From: an uncultured Bacteroidales bacterium
Lineage (GTDB): Bacteria > Bacteroidota > Bacteroidia > Bacteroidales > UBA932
NCBI GenBank assembly: GCA_902461985.1
Contig: CABQAB010000006.1
Coordinates: 1-21,582, forward strand
Length of the DNA stretch: 21,582 nt
Reading direction: 5' to 3'
This document shows positions 1-8,560 of this stretch, in pieces. How positions within the stretch are numbered: the stretch's first letter is position 1; each line of letters begins with the position of its first letter. The position numbers were made by a program, and so were the translations under genes. A model generated the notes under the pieces. The model saw only the letters and a program-made list of their open reading frames with translations. It did not search any database and was not told the origin of the DNA.

Positions 1-205
1 GCATCCTATATAGGCCCAAACAATGAGACCAATATATAAAAAATATAACACACGACCGACCGATTTGCCAATAATTTATAAATTTGCAAAACTTTGGTCT
101 GGATATGCCACCTGACCGTCCAAGGCATAGAACAAAAACAGTTCCAAAGGAAGAAAAGTCACGAAAGAAGTCTGACTTTTTACAACGAGCCAAGGGCAGA
201 GTGAA

Positions 206-240
206 GTGCGGTTTCACCATGCCGAGGCGGGAAAGGTGGC
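206..240. repeat. Short dispersed repeat, copy A
   Basis: Bases 207-240 match 13005-13038 with five differences in 34, all transitions, and no gaps. The conserved core reads TTTCAC, a variable base, ATGCC, a variable base, AGGCGGGAAA. Both copies lie between a gene start and its upstream region on the same strand. This could be a REP-like extragenic element or the end of a decayed mobile element; neither is proved. Confidence 0.6.
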
Positions 241-321
241 GGCTGAAAAACGATTGACAACTCAAGTTCCGCATTTACGAAACACCGCTTAAGGAGGGAC
301 GTTGGCCGGACAAACGGGACG

Positions 322-445
322 GAGAAAGCAAAAACAGGAGACAGAGGAACAGGAAACAGAGAGAGAAAACAGGAAAGAGAAAATAGGAAGCGGAGACGGA
401 GAGAGATGGAGAGAGAAAACATAAAGACCGAGGAAACAGAGAAAC
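322..445 (+). repeat. Purine-rich low-complexity tract before folE
   Basis: The plus strand is almost all A and G, built of irregular GGAAACAGA and GGAGAGAGA-type units. It reaches the folE start codon and replaces a recognisable ribosome binding site. In the mRNA it would be an unstructured A/G-rich leader. Confidence 0.6.
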
Positions 446-446
446 T

Positions 447-1049
447 ATGGCATATACGAGTGACGAGAAATATGATGAGGTGACGACAGCGGAGATTGCC
501 GCGCACTGCAGGGAAATTTTGCGTCTGATCGGCGAAGACCCGGACAGGCAGGGACTTGTCAAGACGCCGGAAAGATACGCGAAGGCACTGCAGTTTCTGA
601 CAAAAGGCTACGGCGAAGACGGAGACGCGATTCTTCGTTCCGCCATGTTTACTGAAGACTACAGCCAGATGGTTATTGTGAAAGACATCGACCTGTGCTC
701 GACATGCGAGCACCACCTTATGCCGTTCATAGGCAAGGCTCATGTGGCGTACATACCGGACGGGACGATTACCGGCCTCAGCAAGATAGCCCGGGTAGTG
801 GAGTGCTATGCAAGAAGGCTGCAGGTGCAGGAGAGACTTACCGTCCAGATAAGGGACTGCATACAGCGCACCATACACCCGCTCGGAGTTGCGGTGGTGA
901 TAGAGGCCTCCCATACCTGCATGACACTGCGCGGTGTGCAGAAACCCGGGTCTGTTACGGTCACGTCAGCGTTTTCCGGGGCATTTCTCAAATCCGAGAA
1001 GACACGGAACGAATTCCTCAATCTCATCCGCAAAAGCGACACATTATGA
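447..1049 (+). CDS. folE: GTP cyclohydrolase I
   Basis: Converts GTP to 7,8-dihydroneopterin triphosphate, the first step of tetrahydrofolate or pteridine synthesis, in the cytosol. The 200-residue protein has the usual family length. Visible signatures are PERYAKAL (about 41-48), the zinc site CEHH at 87-90 and the partner cysteine C158 in SHTCM, together with the pocket motif RLQVQERLT (about 124-132) and the LRGVQKPGS segment (161-169). The zinc ligands expected from the E. coli enzyme (two Cys and one His) correspond to C87, H90 and C158. The start at 447 gives a normal N terminus just before the first conserved helix. The stop codon overlaps the start of the next gene (ATGA), so the two are probably translated together. 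Identification is firm. Confidence 0.96.
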   Translation: MAYTSDEKYDEVTTAEIAAHCREILRLIGEDPDRQGLVKTPERYAKALQFLTKGYGEDGDAILRSAMFTEDYSQMVIVKDIDLCSTCEHHLMPFIGKAHVAYIPDGTITGLSKIARVVECYARRLQVQERLTVQIRDCIQRTIHPLGVAVVIEASHTCMTLRGVQKPGSVTVTSAFSGAFLKSEKTRNEFLNLIRKSDTL

Positions 1050-1930
1050 AACCGGGCAGGACTATCTCATGCATCGCTGCCATCCTGCTGTCATTTTCGG
1101 CAACAGCAGCCGCAGAAGGGGACGGCGGCAGTTTTCCCATATCACCGGCCTATTTCGGTCCCAACGCATTTCCTGTACCTGAAATGGATTTCGGAAGGAC
1201 ATCTCCCCACATCAGCCTTGAAGTCGGCCCGGCACTTTTCGCAAGCAGGAATTTCAGTCTTGCCGACGAGGCCACTGCGACAATCAATTACAGGCTGACT
1301 CTCCCGCTGTTCACCGACAGGGTGAATCTCAGGATCTGGGGAGAGGCCATGGACTGGTACAGATGCTCTGCAGAGGCGAATGCCGCCAAAGGTGTGGAAG
1401 GGCCGAGCGAAGGAGCATGGATAGGTGAAGTCTATCTTTCCACGGACATCATGGTGCTCCGTCAGGAAAAGCATTTCGTAAACGCGGTCATACGGGCTGC
1501 ATTGAAAAGTGCCGCCGGAGAGCAGGCGCATCTGAGAAGGTACTACGACAGTCCGGGATATTTTTTCGACGCCACAGTGGGACGGGAAATAGGCTTAGGG
1601 AAGGATATGAGTCTGAACATAGCCGCCTCGGCAGGTTTTCTATGCTGGCAGACAGCAGTTTCCGCACAGAACGATGCCGTAATGTACGGTGTGGCGGCGT
1701 TCAACGCCGGATTTTTTGAACTCAAGGCCCACTACGGAGGCTATGTAGGCTGGCAGAAAAACGGCGACAGTCCCATGAGCATACGCGCTGAAACCGGATT
1801 CAGAATAAAAATGTTCACAATACGCCTGAAATATCAGGAAGGACTCAAAGACTGGCCCTACCGCCAGTTCGCCGTCGGTCTCGAAACAAGATTCGGCATG
1901 CCAGGCGTGAAGAGCGTCAGAAACCGTTAA
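1046..1930 (+). CDS. Exported protein, probable outer-membrane beta-barrel, function unknown
   Basis: The start at 1046 overlaps the folE stop by four bases. Starting here gives 294 residues with a clear signal peptide (basic MKPGR, hydrophobic stretch, then ATAAAEG with likely cleavage near residue 22-24). The longer frame beginning at 695 is only an out-of-frame reading of folE. The mature part is rich in alternating polar and hydrophobic strands with aromatic residues ([19 protein letters not shown] near the end), as expected for a small outer-membrane barrel. It has no recognised catalytic motif. Its link with folE is positional only; I do not recognise the family. It ends 29 bases before the convergent phosphatase gene. 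Confidence 0.8.
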   Translation: MKPGRTISCIAAILLSFSATAAAEGDGGSFPISPAYFGPNAFPVPEMDFGRTSPHISLEVGPALFASRNFSLADEATATINYRLTLPLFTDRVNLRIWGEAMDWYRCSAEANAAKGVEGPSEGAWIGEVYLSTDIMVLRQEKHFVNAVIRAALKSAAGEQAHLRRYYDSPGYFFDATVGREIGLGKDMSLNIAASAGFLCWQTAVSAQNDAVMYGVAAFNAGFFELKAHYGGYVGWQKNGDSPMSIRAETGFRIKMFTIRLKYQEGLKDWPYRQFAVGLETRFGMPGVKSVRNR

Positions 1931-1959
1931 ATTCATTCAACCCGTTTCCCAATCCCGTT

Positions 1960-2793
1960 TCAAAGATTCAATTTGGCAAGTTCATAGTCCGCCTTGATTT
2001 TGTCTATTATGGCGCACACAATCTTGAAAGTGCGGCTTCCGGCGGTGTAGTCGGCAGGAGTGATGAAATTCACTCTCCCCTGCCTCAACAGTTTGCCTGC
2101 GACCTTGACTTTGCCCGGGATAGCCGGATTGTAGACGGCAATGGAGTTGCCTCCGAACATTTTCACGATTTTCATGCAGGGAACGTCAGTCTCACCGTCG
2201 CCGAAATAAATCATGTGCGGGAAAGGAATCCTTTTCTTGTCATCTACCTGGCTTTCGTTGACCTTCTTGTTGTCTCTGATGCTCAGTATGCCTTTGTTTA
2301 TCTTGAACAGGAACTGGGTTTTTGCGGTATAGTCCACAGCGACTCCGGGCCATTCGGCAAACCCTTCCGCATTATACAGGAACGAGCAGGCGAAGATTCT
2401 CTTGAACTCCCCTGCGATTGGCGTCCCCTCAATCATTTCCGCGAGGCCGGAAGAATTGATGTAATGCTCCACCACGACTCCGTGTGCCCTGCCGTAATCC
2501 TTCACCGCTTTGAACCATTCCAGCACACCTGGAAAAAGTTCCACCTGACTGCCGAAACGCTGGAAGTCGGACCTGCGAAGCCTGATGTTCCTGCGTCCTG
2601 CCTCATCGAACATCAGTTTCATATAACTCAGGATATTGCTTGCATCCTGTTCGATTGCGATGCCGTCACTCTCGCTCCAGAACTCCCGAGGGCTCTTGCC
2701 TATTGCCTGGATAAAGCCGAATTCCTGCATGTTGCCGGGAGACAAGGTCCCGTCAAAATCATAGACCAGGGCTACTATGGGTTTCTTTCTCAT
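1960..2793 (-). CDS. HAD-superfamily hydrolase (phosphatase-like)
   Basis: The protein of 277 residues begins MRKKPIVALVYDFDGTLSPG, with the HAD motif I DFDGT (nucleophile D12, acid D14). Motif IV is seen as YFGDGETDVPC (about 196-206), and a basic KV-KVAGK segment follows. The region between has a large helical cap (about 20-110). HAD enzymes with this layout are mostly phosphomonoesterases; the substrate cannot be read from the sequence. The upstream frame extends 44 codons further, but the ATG at 2793 fits the start of the Rossmann strand and the extension runs through the promoter region, where a -7-like TATTTTTG (minus strand, 2851-2858) lies. It is divergent from the ligase gene. Confidence 0.87.
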   Translation of the reverse strand: MRKKPIVALVYDFDGTLSPGNMQEFGFIQAIGKSPREFWSESDGIAIEQDASNILSYMKLMFDEAGRRNIRLRRSDFQRFGSQVELFPGVLEWFKAVKDYGRAHGVVVEHYINSSGLAEMIEGTPIAGEFKRIFACSFLYNAEGFAEWPGVAVDYTAKTQFLFKINKGILSIRDNKKVNESQVDDKKRIPFPHMIYFGDGETDVPCMKIVKMFGGNSIAVYNPAIPGKVKVAGKLLRQGRVNFITPADYTAGSRTFKIVCAIIDKIKADYELAKLNL

Positions 2794-2850
2794 ATCAATT
2801 TTGTTTAATCCGAACTGCCGTCCCGCTCTAAAACGGCCATTTTCAGACCT

Positions 2851-2858
2851 CAAAAATA
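2851..2858 (-). promoter_or_regulatory. Possible -7 element for the HAD gene
   Basis: Reads TATTTTTG on the minus strand, a match to the Bacteroidota -7 consensus TAnnTTTG, 58 bases upstream of the ATG. No clear -33 TTG at the expected distance was seen. Confidence 0.35.
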
Positions 2859-2963
2859 CATATTTTACGGATTCGTTCTTACCATATTTCAAAATTTCAC
2901 CACAAAATAGGCCTGATTTCGCCACAAAAGTTCAGATTCCGCAGTCCGGACTGTCATTTTGAG

Positions 2964-2971
2964 TAATTTTG
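2964..2971 (+). promoter_or_regulatory. Possible -7 element for the ligase gene
   Basis: TAATTTTG fits TAnnTTTG about 110 bases before the ligase start. A -33 element is not obvious. Between it and the gene lies a 19-bp imperfect tandem duplication (3012-3049). Confidence 0.35.
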
Positions 2972-3011
2972 TGTTCCGTAAACGGTAATTCATACAATTT
3001 CCGGGCAATCG

Positions 3012-3053
3012 TAGAATCACGATCATAGCATAGAATCGCAATCATAGAATCAC
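3012..3053 (+). repeat. 19-bp imperfect tandem repeat in the ligase leader
   Basis: TAGAATCACGATCATAGCA (3012-3030) is followed directly by TAGAATCGCAATCATAGAA (3031-3049), three differences in 19; a third partial unit TAGAATCAC overlaps at 3045-3053. It lies in the presumed 5' leader of the acyl-CoA ligase gene. No function is apparent. Confidence 0.6.
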
Positions 3054-3082
3054 AACGGAACAAACATAAAAAACGTAATAGA

Positions 3083-4726
3083 ATGAAACATTATCTGACA
3101 AGACTTGAAGAATCAATCAAGGCCAACTGGGACAATCCTGCTTTGTGCGACTACAAAGGTGACTCGTTCAGTTTCGGGGAAGTGGCTACGACCATCGCAA
3201 AATTCCACATCTGCTTTGAAAAAGGCGGAATCAAGAAAGGCGACAAAATCGCGCTATGTGCAAAGAATTCGGCAAGATGGGCGATTTCCTTCCTCGCGGT
3301 AAACACCTATGAGGCAGTTGTAGTCCCTATTCTCGCCGATTTCACCCCTGAGAGCATCAATTCACTCGTGGACCACTCCGAGAGCACCATTCTCTTCACG
3401 AACAACGACATCTGGGCAAAACTCGACAGAAGCAAGATGCCGAAATTGAGAACAGTTCTTTCAGTAAACGACTTTTCACTGCTCTGGAGCGATGATGATG
3501 AGGTCAAGGCTGCCATGGCAGACCTTCAGGCTGCATTCAACACAAAATATCCGCTCGGATTCAAGAGAGAGAACGTAAGTTACCCGACCGACAACGACAA
3601 GGATCTTGCAATCATCAACTACACCTCAGGCACGACCAGCGCACCTAAGGGCGTAATGCTCCGCTACGAATGCCTCAGCTCCAACGTCGAGTTCGGCCAG
3701 GACAACATACCGTCATATCCGACCGATAAGATGGTGTCCATGCTTCCTATGGCCCATATGTACGGTATGATGTTCGAGCTCATCTACCCTCTCTGCGGCG
3801 GCACTTCCATATATTACCTCGGAAAAACCCCTACCCCGCAGCTTCTCTTGGGAGCCATGAGGGACGTGAAGCCTTACCTTATGATCACAGTTCCGCTTGT
3901 AATGGAAAAGGTATTCAAATCTGCAATTCTTCCGGTAGTTTCAAAACCTGCAATGAAAGTCCTGCTCGCCATACCTGGCATCAGGAGCATAATACTCGGC
4001 AAAATCCGCGAAAAACTTCTCGGTGCGCTCGGCGGCAATCTGAGGATGATTATCATGGGTGGAGCGGCCCTCAACCCAGATATCGAGAAATGGTTCAGAA
4101 AACTCAAACTGCCGTTCACTATCGGTTACGGCATGACAGAGGCCGCTCCTCTGCTTGCATACGCTCCGGCATCATCGTTCGTGCTCCGTTCCTGCGGCAG
4201 GGCTGTCGACAGGTCTGAAGTACGCATCGACTCTGAAGACCCGCAGAATGTCGTAGGACAGATCCAGGCAAGGGGAACCTGCATCATGAGCGGTTACTAC
4301 AAGAATCCGGAGGCGACGAAAGCGGCATTCACCGAAGACGGCTGGATGAACACCGGAGACCTTGGAGTAATCGATGCTCAGGGCAATATTTTCATCAGAG
4401 GCAGGAGCAAGAACATGATTCTGTCATCAAACAGCCAGAACATCTATCCGGAGGAAATCGAGGCTGCAGTAAACAACCAGCAGTATGTGGTCGAATCTGT
4501 CGTTGTGGACAGGGCTTCCAAACTCGTGGCTCTCGTGTATTTAGACCAGAAACAGATTGAAGCTGACGGACTTGACGGCGAGGCTCTTGCAGAAAAGATG
4601 CACGACATGCAGATTCTGCTCAACAAATCGCTGCCTTCATACAGCCAGATTACAAAGGTTGAAGTAGTGGACCAGCCATTCGAGAAAACTCCTAAGATGA
4701 GCATCAAGAGATTCATGTACAAGTAG
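3083..4726 (+). CDS. AMP-forming acyl-CoA synthetase-like ligase
   Basis: A 547-residue adenylate-forming enzyme resembling long-chain fatty acid-CoA ligases. Visible core motifs are the phosphate loop TSGTTSAPKG (181-190), YGMTEAAP (349-356), TGDLG (424-428) and the hinge region RGRSKNMILSSNSQNIYPEE (439-458). These enzymes activate a carboxylic acid with ATP and transfer it to CoA (or to a carrier protein) in the cytosol, feeding lipid synthesis or beta-oxidation. The C-terminal A10 motif is KTPKMSIKR (535-543); the position that normally holds the catalytic lysine in TPTxK-type sequences appears to be S540, with lysines nearby at 538 and 542. The start at 3083 gives a normal N terminus. 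Substrate is not assignable. A bidirectional terminator follows at 4776. Confidence 0.88.
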   Translation: MKHYLTRLEESIKANWDNPALCDYKGDSFSFGEVATTIAKFHICFEKGGIKKGDKIALCAKNSARWAISFLAVNTYEAVVVPILADFTPESINSLVDHSESTILFTNNDIWAKLDRSKMPKLRTVLSVNDFSLLWSDDDEVKAAMADLQAAFNTKYPLGFKRENVSYPTDNDKDLAIINYTSGTTSAPKGVMLRYECLSSNVEFGQDNIPSYPTDKMVSMLPMAHMYGMMFELIYPLCGGTSIYYLGKTPTPQLLLGAMRDVKPYLMITVPLVMEKVFKSAILPVVSKPAMKVLLAIPGIRSIILGKIREKLLGALGGNLRMIIMGGAALNPDIEKWFRKLKLPFTIGYGMTEAAPLLAYAPASSFVLRSCGRAVDRSEVRIDSEDPQNVVGQIQARGTCIMSGYYKNPEATKAAFTEDGWMNTGDLGVIDAQGNIFIRGRSKNMILSSNSQNIYPEEIEAAVNNQQYVVESVVVDRASKLVALVYLDQKQIEADGLDGEALAEKMHDMQILLNKSLPSYSQITKVEVVDQPFEKTPKMSIKRFMYK

Positions 4727-4775
4727 TACGGCAAAGCCTGACAACGATTTCGGGCTTCGCAGACATATTTTTGAC

Positions 4776-4806
4776 AAAAAGGCTGACAATGTGTCAGTCT
4801 TTTTTC
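4776..4806. terminator. Hairpin terminator between ligase and htpG
   Basis: AAAAAGGCTGAC, loop AATGT, GTCAGTCTTTTTT. The stem is 8 bp with one G-T wobble, flanked by A and T runs that extend pairing and provide a U tract on both strands. It most simply ends the ligase transcript. Confidence 0.8.
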
Positions 4807-4916
4807 GTTTGCAGCACTTATTTCCTGTTTGGATTGCAATTTGTCTGTAGGTGGCCGGGCATTTACCGTGCAATAAATATATTTACTGGAGACGAAAACA
4901 AAAACAATATAATATT

Positions 4917-6800
4917 ATGGCAAATTCAAACACCCAGACCGGCAAAATCGGAGTAACCACCGAAAACATATTCCCGGTCATCAAGAAATTCCTCTACTCG
5001 GACCATGAAATATTCCTGCGTGAACTCGTAGCGAACGCAGTGGACGCAACCCAGAAAATGAAGGCCCTCGCTGCATCAGGCGAATGTAAGACCGAACTCG
5101 GAGACCTCAAAGTCAGAATCGAACTTGACGAAGAAGCCAAGACTCTGAAAGTCATAGACGAAGGTATTGGAATGACCGAAGAGGAAGTGGACAGATACAT
5201 CAACCAGATTGCATTCTCTTCTGCAGGCGAATTCCTTGAAAAATACAAAGACCAGATAGGCAGCATCATAGGCCATTTCGGACTCGGATTCTACTCGGCA
5301 TTCATGGTTTCAGACAAAGTGACCATCGACACGCTGAGCTGGAAAGACGGAGCAAAGGCCGTGAGATGGACTTGCGACGGCTCGCCTGAGTACAGCATGG
5401 AAGAAAGCGGCAAGACCACCAGAGGAACAGAGATAACTCTTTATCTTTCAGAAGATTCACTCGAATTCGCCAACAAGGGAAGGATTCAGTCCCTGCTCGG
5501 CAAATACTGCAGATTCATGCCGGTATCCATAGTTTTCGGCAAGGAACAGGAGTGGAAGGACGGCAAATATGTGGACACCGACAAGGACAACGTAATCAAC
5601 AATGTGGAGCCGTTGTGGACCAGGAAGCCTTCAGAACTGAAAGACGAAGACTACAACAAGTTCTACTCCGCGCTCTACCCGATGGCCGAAGAACCGCTTT
5701 TCCATATACACTTGAATGTGGACTATCCGTTCAACCTGACCGGCATTCTCTATTTCCCGAAAATCAAGGACCAGATGGAAATAAGCAGGAACAAAATCCA
5801 GCTTTTCTGCAACCAGATGTTCGTGACCGACTCTGTGGACGCCATCGTCCCGGACTATCTGACCTTGCTTCACGGCGTAATCGACTCTCCTGATATTCCT
5901 TTGAACGTGTCAAGGAGCTATCTGCAGGCTGATTCGAATGTGAAGATGATTTCGGGTTACATCACCAAGAAAGTTGCCGACCGTCTTGAGGAAATCTTCA
6001 AGAACGACCGTGCGGCATTCGAGGAGAAATGGGACAATGTCAAGATTTTCATCGAATACGGAATGATTTCGGACGAGAAGTTCTGCGAAAGGGCCATGAA
6101 ATTCTGTCTGCTCAAAAACACGGACAACAAGTATTTCAGCATCGAGGACTACCGCAAGGGCATTGAGGACAACCAGACAGACAAGGACAAGAAACTCGTG
6201 ATTCTCTATGCTACAGACGCCCAGGAGCAGTATTCATATATCGAAGCCGCCAAGAACAAGGGTTACGATGTCCTGCTGCTTGACTGCCATCTGGATTCCT
6301 ATTTCGTGAATATGCTGGAAAGCAAGTTAGAGAACGTGAAGTTCGCGAGGGTAGACTCAGACAGCGTAGACAGACTCATCGCGAAAGAGGAAATCAAGAA
6401 GCCTGAACTCAGCGAAGACGAGAAGAAGGCGCTGGACGAGATTTTCAAGGCCGGACTTCCTGAAGGTATGGAATGGAACGTGGAGGCGGACAACCTCGGC
6501 ACAGAGGCTGCGCCAGTGCTGATTACCCAGTCGGAGTTCATGCGCAGATACCGCGAGATGTCAAAACTCGGAGGCGGTCTGAACTTCTACGGTTCAATGC
6601 CGGAGTCATACACGCTCACCGTAAACCTTGAGAACCCGCTTGTAGCCGCCCTGCGTGAAGCCGATGCCTCAACTGACGAAGCCAAATCAGCCCGCGACGA
6701 AAAGGCACGCCAGATCACCGACCTCGCACTGCTCGCCAACGGCCTGCTGAAAGGCAAATCCCTCTCTGACTTTATCACCCGCAGCTACAAACTGCTGTAG
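4917..6800 (+). CDS. htpG: Molecular chaperone HtpG (Hsp90 family)
   Basis: ATP-dependent cytosolic chaperone that helps client proteins fold or remodel, with a role under heat and other stress. The GHKL ATPase domain is at the N terminus: FLRELVANAVDA (33-44, with E36, N40 and D43), DEGIGM (about 77-82), and the glycine-rich lid GHFGLGFYS (about 119-127). The middle domain contains SRNKIQLFCNQMFV and the ...PLNVSRSYLQ... segment that carries the conserved catalytic-loop arginine. Length 627 residues is normal for bacterial Hsp90. The ATG at 4917 was chosen because the preceding 22 in-frame codons are unlike any Hsp90 N terminus. A strong terminator follows directly. Confidence 0.96.
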   Translation: MANSNTQTGKIGVTTENIFPVIKKFLYSDHEIFLRELVANAVDATQKMKALAASGECKTELGDLKVRIELDEEAKTLKVIDEGIGMTEEEVDRYINQIAFSSAGEFLEKYKDQIGSIIGHFGLGFYSAFMVSDKVTIDTLSWKDGAKAVRWTCDGSPEYSMEESGKTTRGTEITLYLSEDSLEFANKGRIQSLLGKYCRFMPVSIVFGKEQEWKDGKYVDTDKDNVINNVEPLWTRKPSELKDEDYNKFYSALYPMAEEPLFHIHLNVDYPFNLTGILYFPKIKDQMEISRNKIQLFCNQMFVTDSVDAIVPDYLTLLHGVIDSPDIPLNVSRSYLQADSNVKMISGYITKKVADRLEEIFKNDRAAFEEKWDNVKIFIEYGMISDEKFCERAMKFCLLKNTDNKYFSIEDYRKGIEDNQTDKDKKLVILYATDAQEQYSYIEAAKNKGYDVLLLDCHLDSYFVNMLESKLENVKFARVDSDSVDRLIAKEEIKKPELSEDEKKALDEIFKAGLPEGMEWNVEADNLGTEAAPVLITQSEFMRRYREMSKLGGGLNFYGSMPESYTLTVNLENPLVAALREADASTDEAKSARDEKARQITDLALLANGLLKGKSLSDFITRSYKLL

Positions 6801-6818
6801 GCCACAAACTGTCAGAAT

Positions 6819-6869
6819 AACGGCGATGGCTGTTCCTGAAGATTTCAGGACGGCCATCGCCGTTTTTTT
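6819..6869 (+). terminator. Rho-independent terminator of htpG
   Basis: Long stem AACGGCGATGGC...GGCCATCGCCGTT with an inner stem TCCTGAA/TTCAGGA around a three-base loop, followed by seven T. It starts 18 bases after the htpG stop. Confidence 0.93.
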
Positions 6870-6916
6870 GCAGACCGGCAAACTGGATATCGGGCTTTAT
6901 GGCTTTCATTATACCA

Positions 6917-8332
6917 TTATACGAATAAATCATCAAGTGACACCTGTGATTGAACCGTGTCCTGGTAACTATTGCGTTTAATCCCGTTTGTCGTTATCAT
7001 CGTCAGGTGAATAGGGCAATTAGTGCCGGTCTCTTCGATGAAAGTGCCCAACTTGTTCTGAAGGACCGTATTATAGGCCTTTGTAATTTCGTATTCGCCA
7101 TTACTCCACTTGATCTCACATACATTGATTACTTTGTCGGCTCTTTCAATTATCAGGTCAATCTGAGCACCATCCTTATCGGATTTGTACCTGTCGCTTC
7201 TCCAAGCACAGACACTGGTGGAAATGCCGGAGATGCCCAACTTATGTTTAATCTGTTCTATATGTGAAAAACACAAACGCTCGAATGCAAGTCCACACCA
7301 AGTCCTTACAGATTGAGAATTGATGTTGTGCGACCACCAGGAATAATCCTGAGACTTATTCTTTTTCAAGAATTTGAAATAGAACAAAGTGTAACAGTCT
7401 GTCAACTGATATATCGAGCCACGTTTCTTTTTATTGAAGGCATTGTATACCCGGATGAAGCCACACTGCTCCAATTCCTCCAGAACGGAGCTCAAGGCTC
7501 CATTGTTTTCGATGCCGAAATCCTCAATAAGGTCGTTGCGAGTAAGACCGGACGCTTTTGTCCCCAAAGCCATTACAATCTTCTTATATTGTTCAGGATT
7601 CTTGAACAATGAATCATACAGTTCATCATACTCCCCGTACAACTTGGCTTCAGGAGAAAAAAACAGGTGATCGATACTCTGTGCCGCACTCATCCCATTT
7701 TCAAGGAGAGACCAATAATATGCAACTCCTCCAAGGACCATATAGAGCAAGCCTATTTGTTCCCTGCCAAGCTTCAGGCCCCGGCTTATACAATAGAGTT
7801 CACATTCACGGAGTGTGAATGGTCTAAGGGGTATTTTTTCTGTAACCCGGTTATGAAGCCCGCCTTTGTTCTTGAATACCTTGTTGATTATCCAAGAAGT
7901 TGCACTCCCGCAGATGATCAGGAGGATATCCTTTCTGGCTGAGGCCCAGCTATTCCAGAAGAACTCAAGTTGTGTGACGAATCCGGACTTGGGGGTATCC
8001 ATCCAAGGTACTTCATCGATAAAAATCACCTTTTTCTTTTTTCTGGATTTGCTGACCACAACCTTCAGTGCATTAAAAGCATCAAGCCAATTGCCCAACT
8101 GCGGACAGTCCGCGTATCCCGCATCAATAAGCGAAGAACGGAAAGCTGCCAACTGTCCTTTCATTCCTGTCTTGGCCAATCCGGAGTGCTGGAATGTAAA
8201 ATTATAATTGAAGGTCTCTCTGACAAGGAAGGTCTTGCCGACTCTGCGGCGTCCGTAAACCACCAAGAATTCAGATAGTTCAGATTTCGCTTTATTAAGA
8301 AGCAAATCACGCTCATACTCTCTGCCAATCAT
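6917..8332 (-). CDS. STAND/AAA-type ATPase fused to a C-terminal PD-(D/E)XK nuclease-like domain
   Basis: The 471-residue protein starts MIGREYERDLL. A P-loop GRRRVGKT (27-34) and Walker B IFIDE (103-107, D106 and E107) are followed by a sensor-like strand ending in CGSATSW, all features of the 'archaeal ATPase' (PF01637-type) family. The middle holds winged-helix-like sequence. The C terminus has the pattern GAQIDLII then VCEIKW (D392, E406, K408), which is the PD-(D/E)XK arrangement of the DUF234-type domain. The biological role of this multicopy Bacteroidota family is not settled; defence, toxin-like and mobile-element functions have been suggested. Its promoter is overlapped by an 18-bp dyad (8358-8406). 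A remnant of a paralogue lies at 12370. It is probably a single-gene unit inserted between htpG and pckA. Confidence 0.87.
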   Translation of the reverse strand: MIGREYERDLLLNKAKSELSEFLVVYGRRRVGKTFLVRETFNYNFTFQHSGLAKTGMKGQLAAFRSSLIDAGYADCPQLGNWLDAFNALKVVVSKSRKKKKVIFIDEVPWMDTPKSGFVTQLEFFWNSWASARKDILLIICGSATSWIINKVFKNKGGLHNRVTEKIPLRPFTLRECELYCISRGLKLGREQIGLLYMVLGGVAYYWSLLENGMSAAQSIDHLFFSPEAKLYGEYDELYDSLFKNPEQYKKIVMALGTKASGLTRNDLIEDFGIENNGALSSVLEELEQCGFIRVYNAFNKKKRGSIYQLTDCYTLFYFKFLKKNKSQDYSWWSHNINSQSVRTWCGLAFERLCFSHIEQIKHKLGISGISTSVCAWRSDRYKSDKDGAQIDLIIERADKVINVCEIKWSNGEYEITKAYNTVLQNKLGTFIEETGTNCPIHLTMITTNGIKRNSYQDTVQSQVSLDDLFV

Positions 8333-8348
8333 ATTTATAAGCTTTTTG

Positions 8349-8379
8349 CAAACATAGTTATAATTTGCGTTATCTACAA
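8349..8379 (-). promoter_or_regulatory. Promoter of the ATPase-nuclease gene
   Basis: Minus strand TTG (8377-8379), 20 bases, TATGTTTG (8349-8356). This fits the Bacteroidota -33/-7 consensus. The -7 element ends 16 bases upstream of the ATG, so the 5' leader is very short. The 20-base spacer is almost entirely one arm of the inverted repeat listed next. Confidence 0.72.
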
Positions 8380-8406
8380 TAATTTTCGAGATAAAGCAAA
8401 TTATAA
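8358..8406. promoter_or_regulatory. Operator-like inverted repeat over the ATPase-nuclease promoter
   Basis: TTATAATTTGCGTTATCT (8358-8375) and AGATAAAGCAAATTATAA (8389-8406) are inverted with 17 of 18 positions pairing, separated by 13 bases. One arm fills the -33/-7 spacer and the other lies just upstream of -33. The geometry suits repressor binding; the regulator is unknown, and the product itself could be it. Confidence 0.7.
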
Positions 8407-8505
8407 TAAACTCTGAAAGGCTGATTACGTTGGATTGCCGTTAAAACCGGCTCCGGGTGGATTGATGGCAGGCGTATCGCACATCGCAGACAAACTCCAC
8501 AGACA

Positions 8506-8538
8506 TAAAAAAGCCCCCGCAAGCGTTTGCGGGGGCTT
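8506..8538 (-). terminator. Rho-independent terminator of pckA
   Basis: On the minus strand AAGCCCCCGCAA, loop of four bases, TTGCGGGGGCTT followed by T-rich sequence (TTTTTTAT). A 12-bp perfect stem located 23 bases after the pckA stop. Confidence 0.93.
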
Positions 8539-8560
8539 TCTGATATATTGTGAACTGAGA

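Larger units (their letters stand above)
1..446. other. Leader region upstream of folE without a convincing gene
   Basis: No reading frame here resembles a protein; long antisense frames run into folE and are low-complexity. The stretch holds an isolated -7-like TAAATTTG at 79-86 without a well-spaced -33 element, a 34-bp repeat (206-240) that recurs upstream of the ATPase gene at 13059, and a strongly purine-rich tract from about 322 to 445 that runs into the folE start. The folE promoter is therefore not certain. Confidence 0.6.

Noticed and set aside
180..914. Long antisense frame over the leader and folE (minus strand)
   Set aside because: Low-complexity sequence complementary to the purine tract and to folE; no family resemblance, and folE on the other strand is certain.
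695..1045. Upstream extension of the barrel-protein frame
   Set aside because: This part reads folE in another frame and precedes an obvious signal peptide, so the start at 1046 is preferred.
4766..4773. TATTTTTG as htpG promoter
   Set aside because: A terminator lies between it and htpG and no -33 element is spaced correctly.
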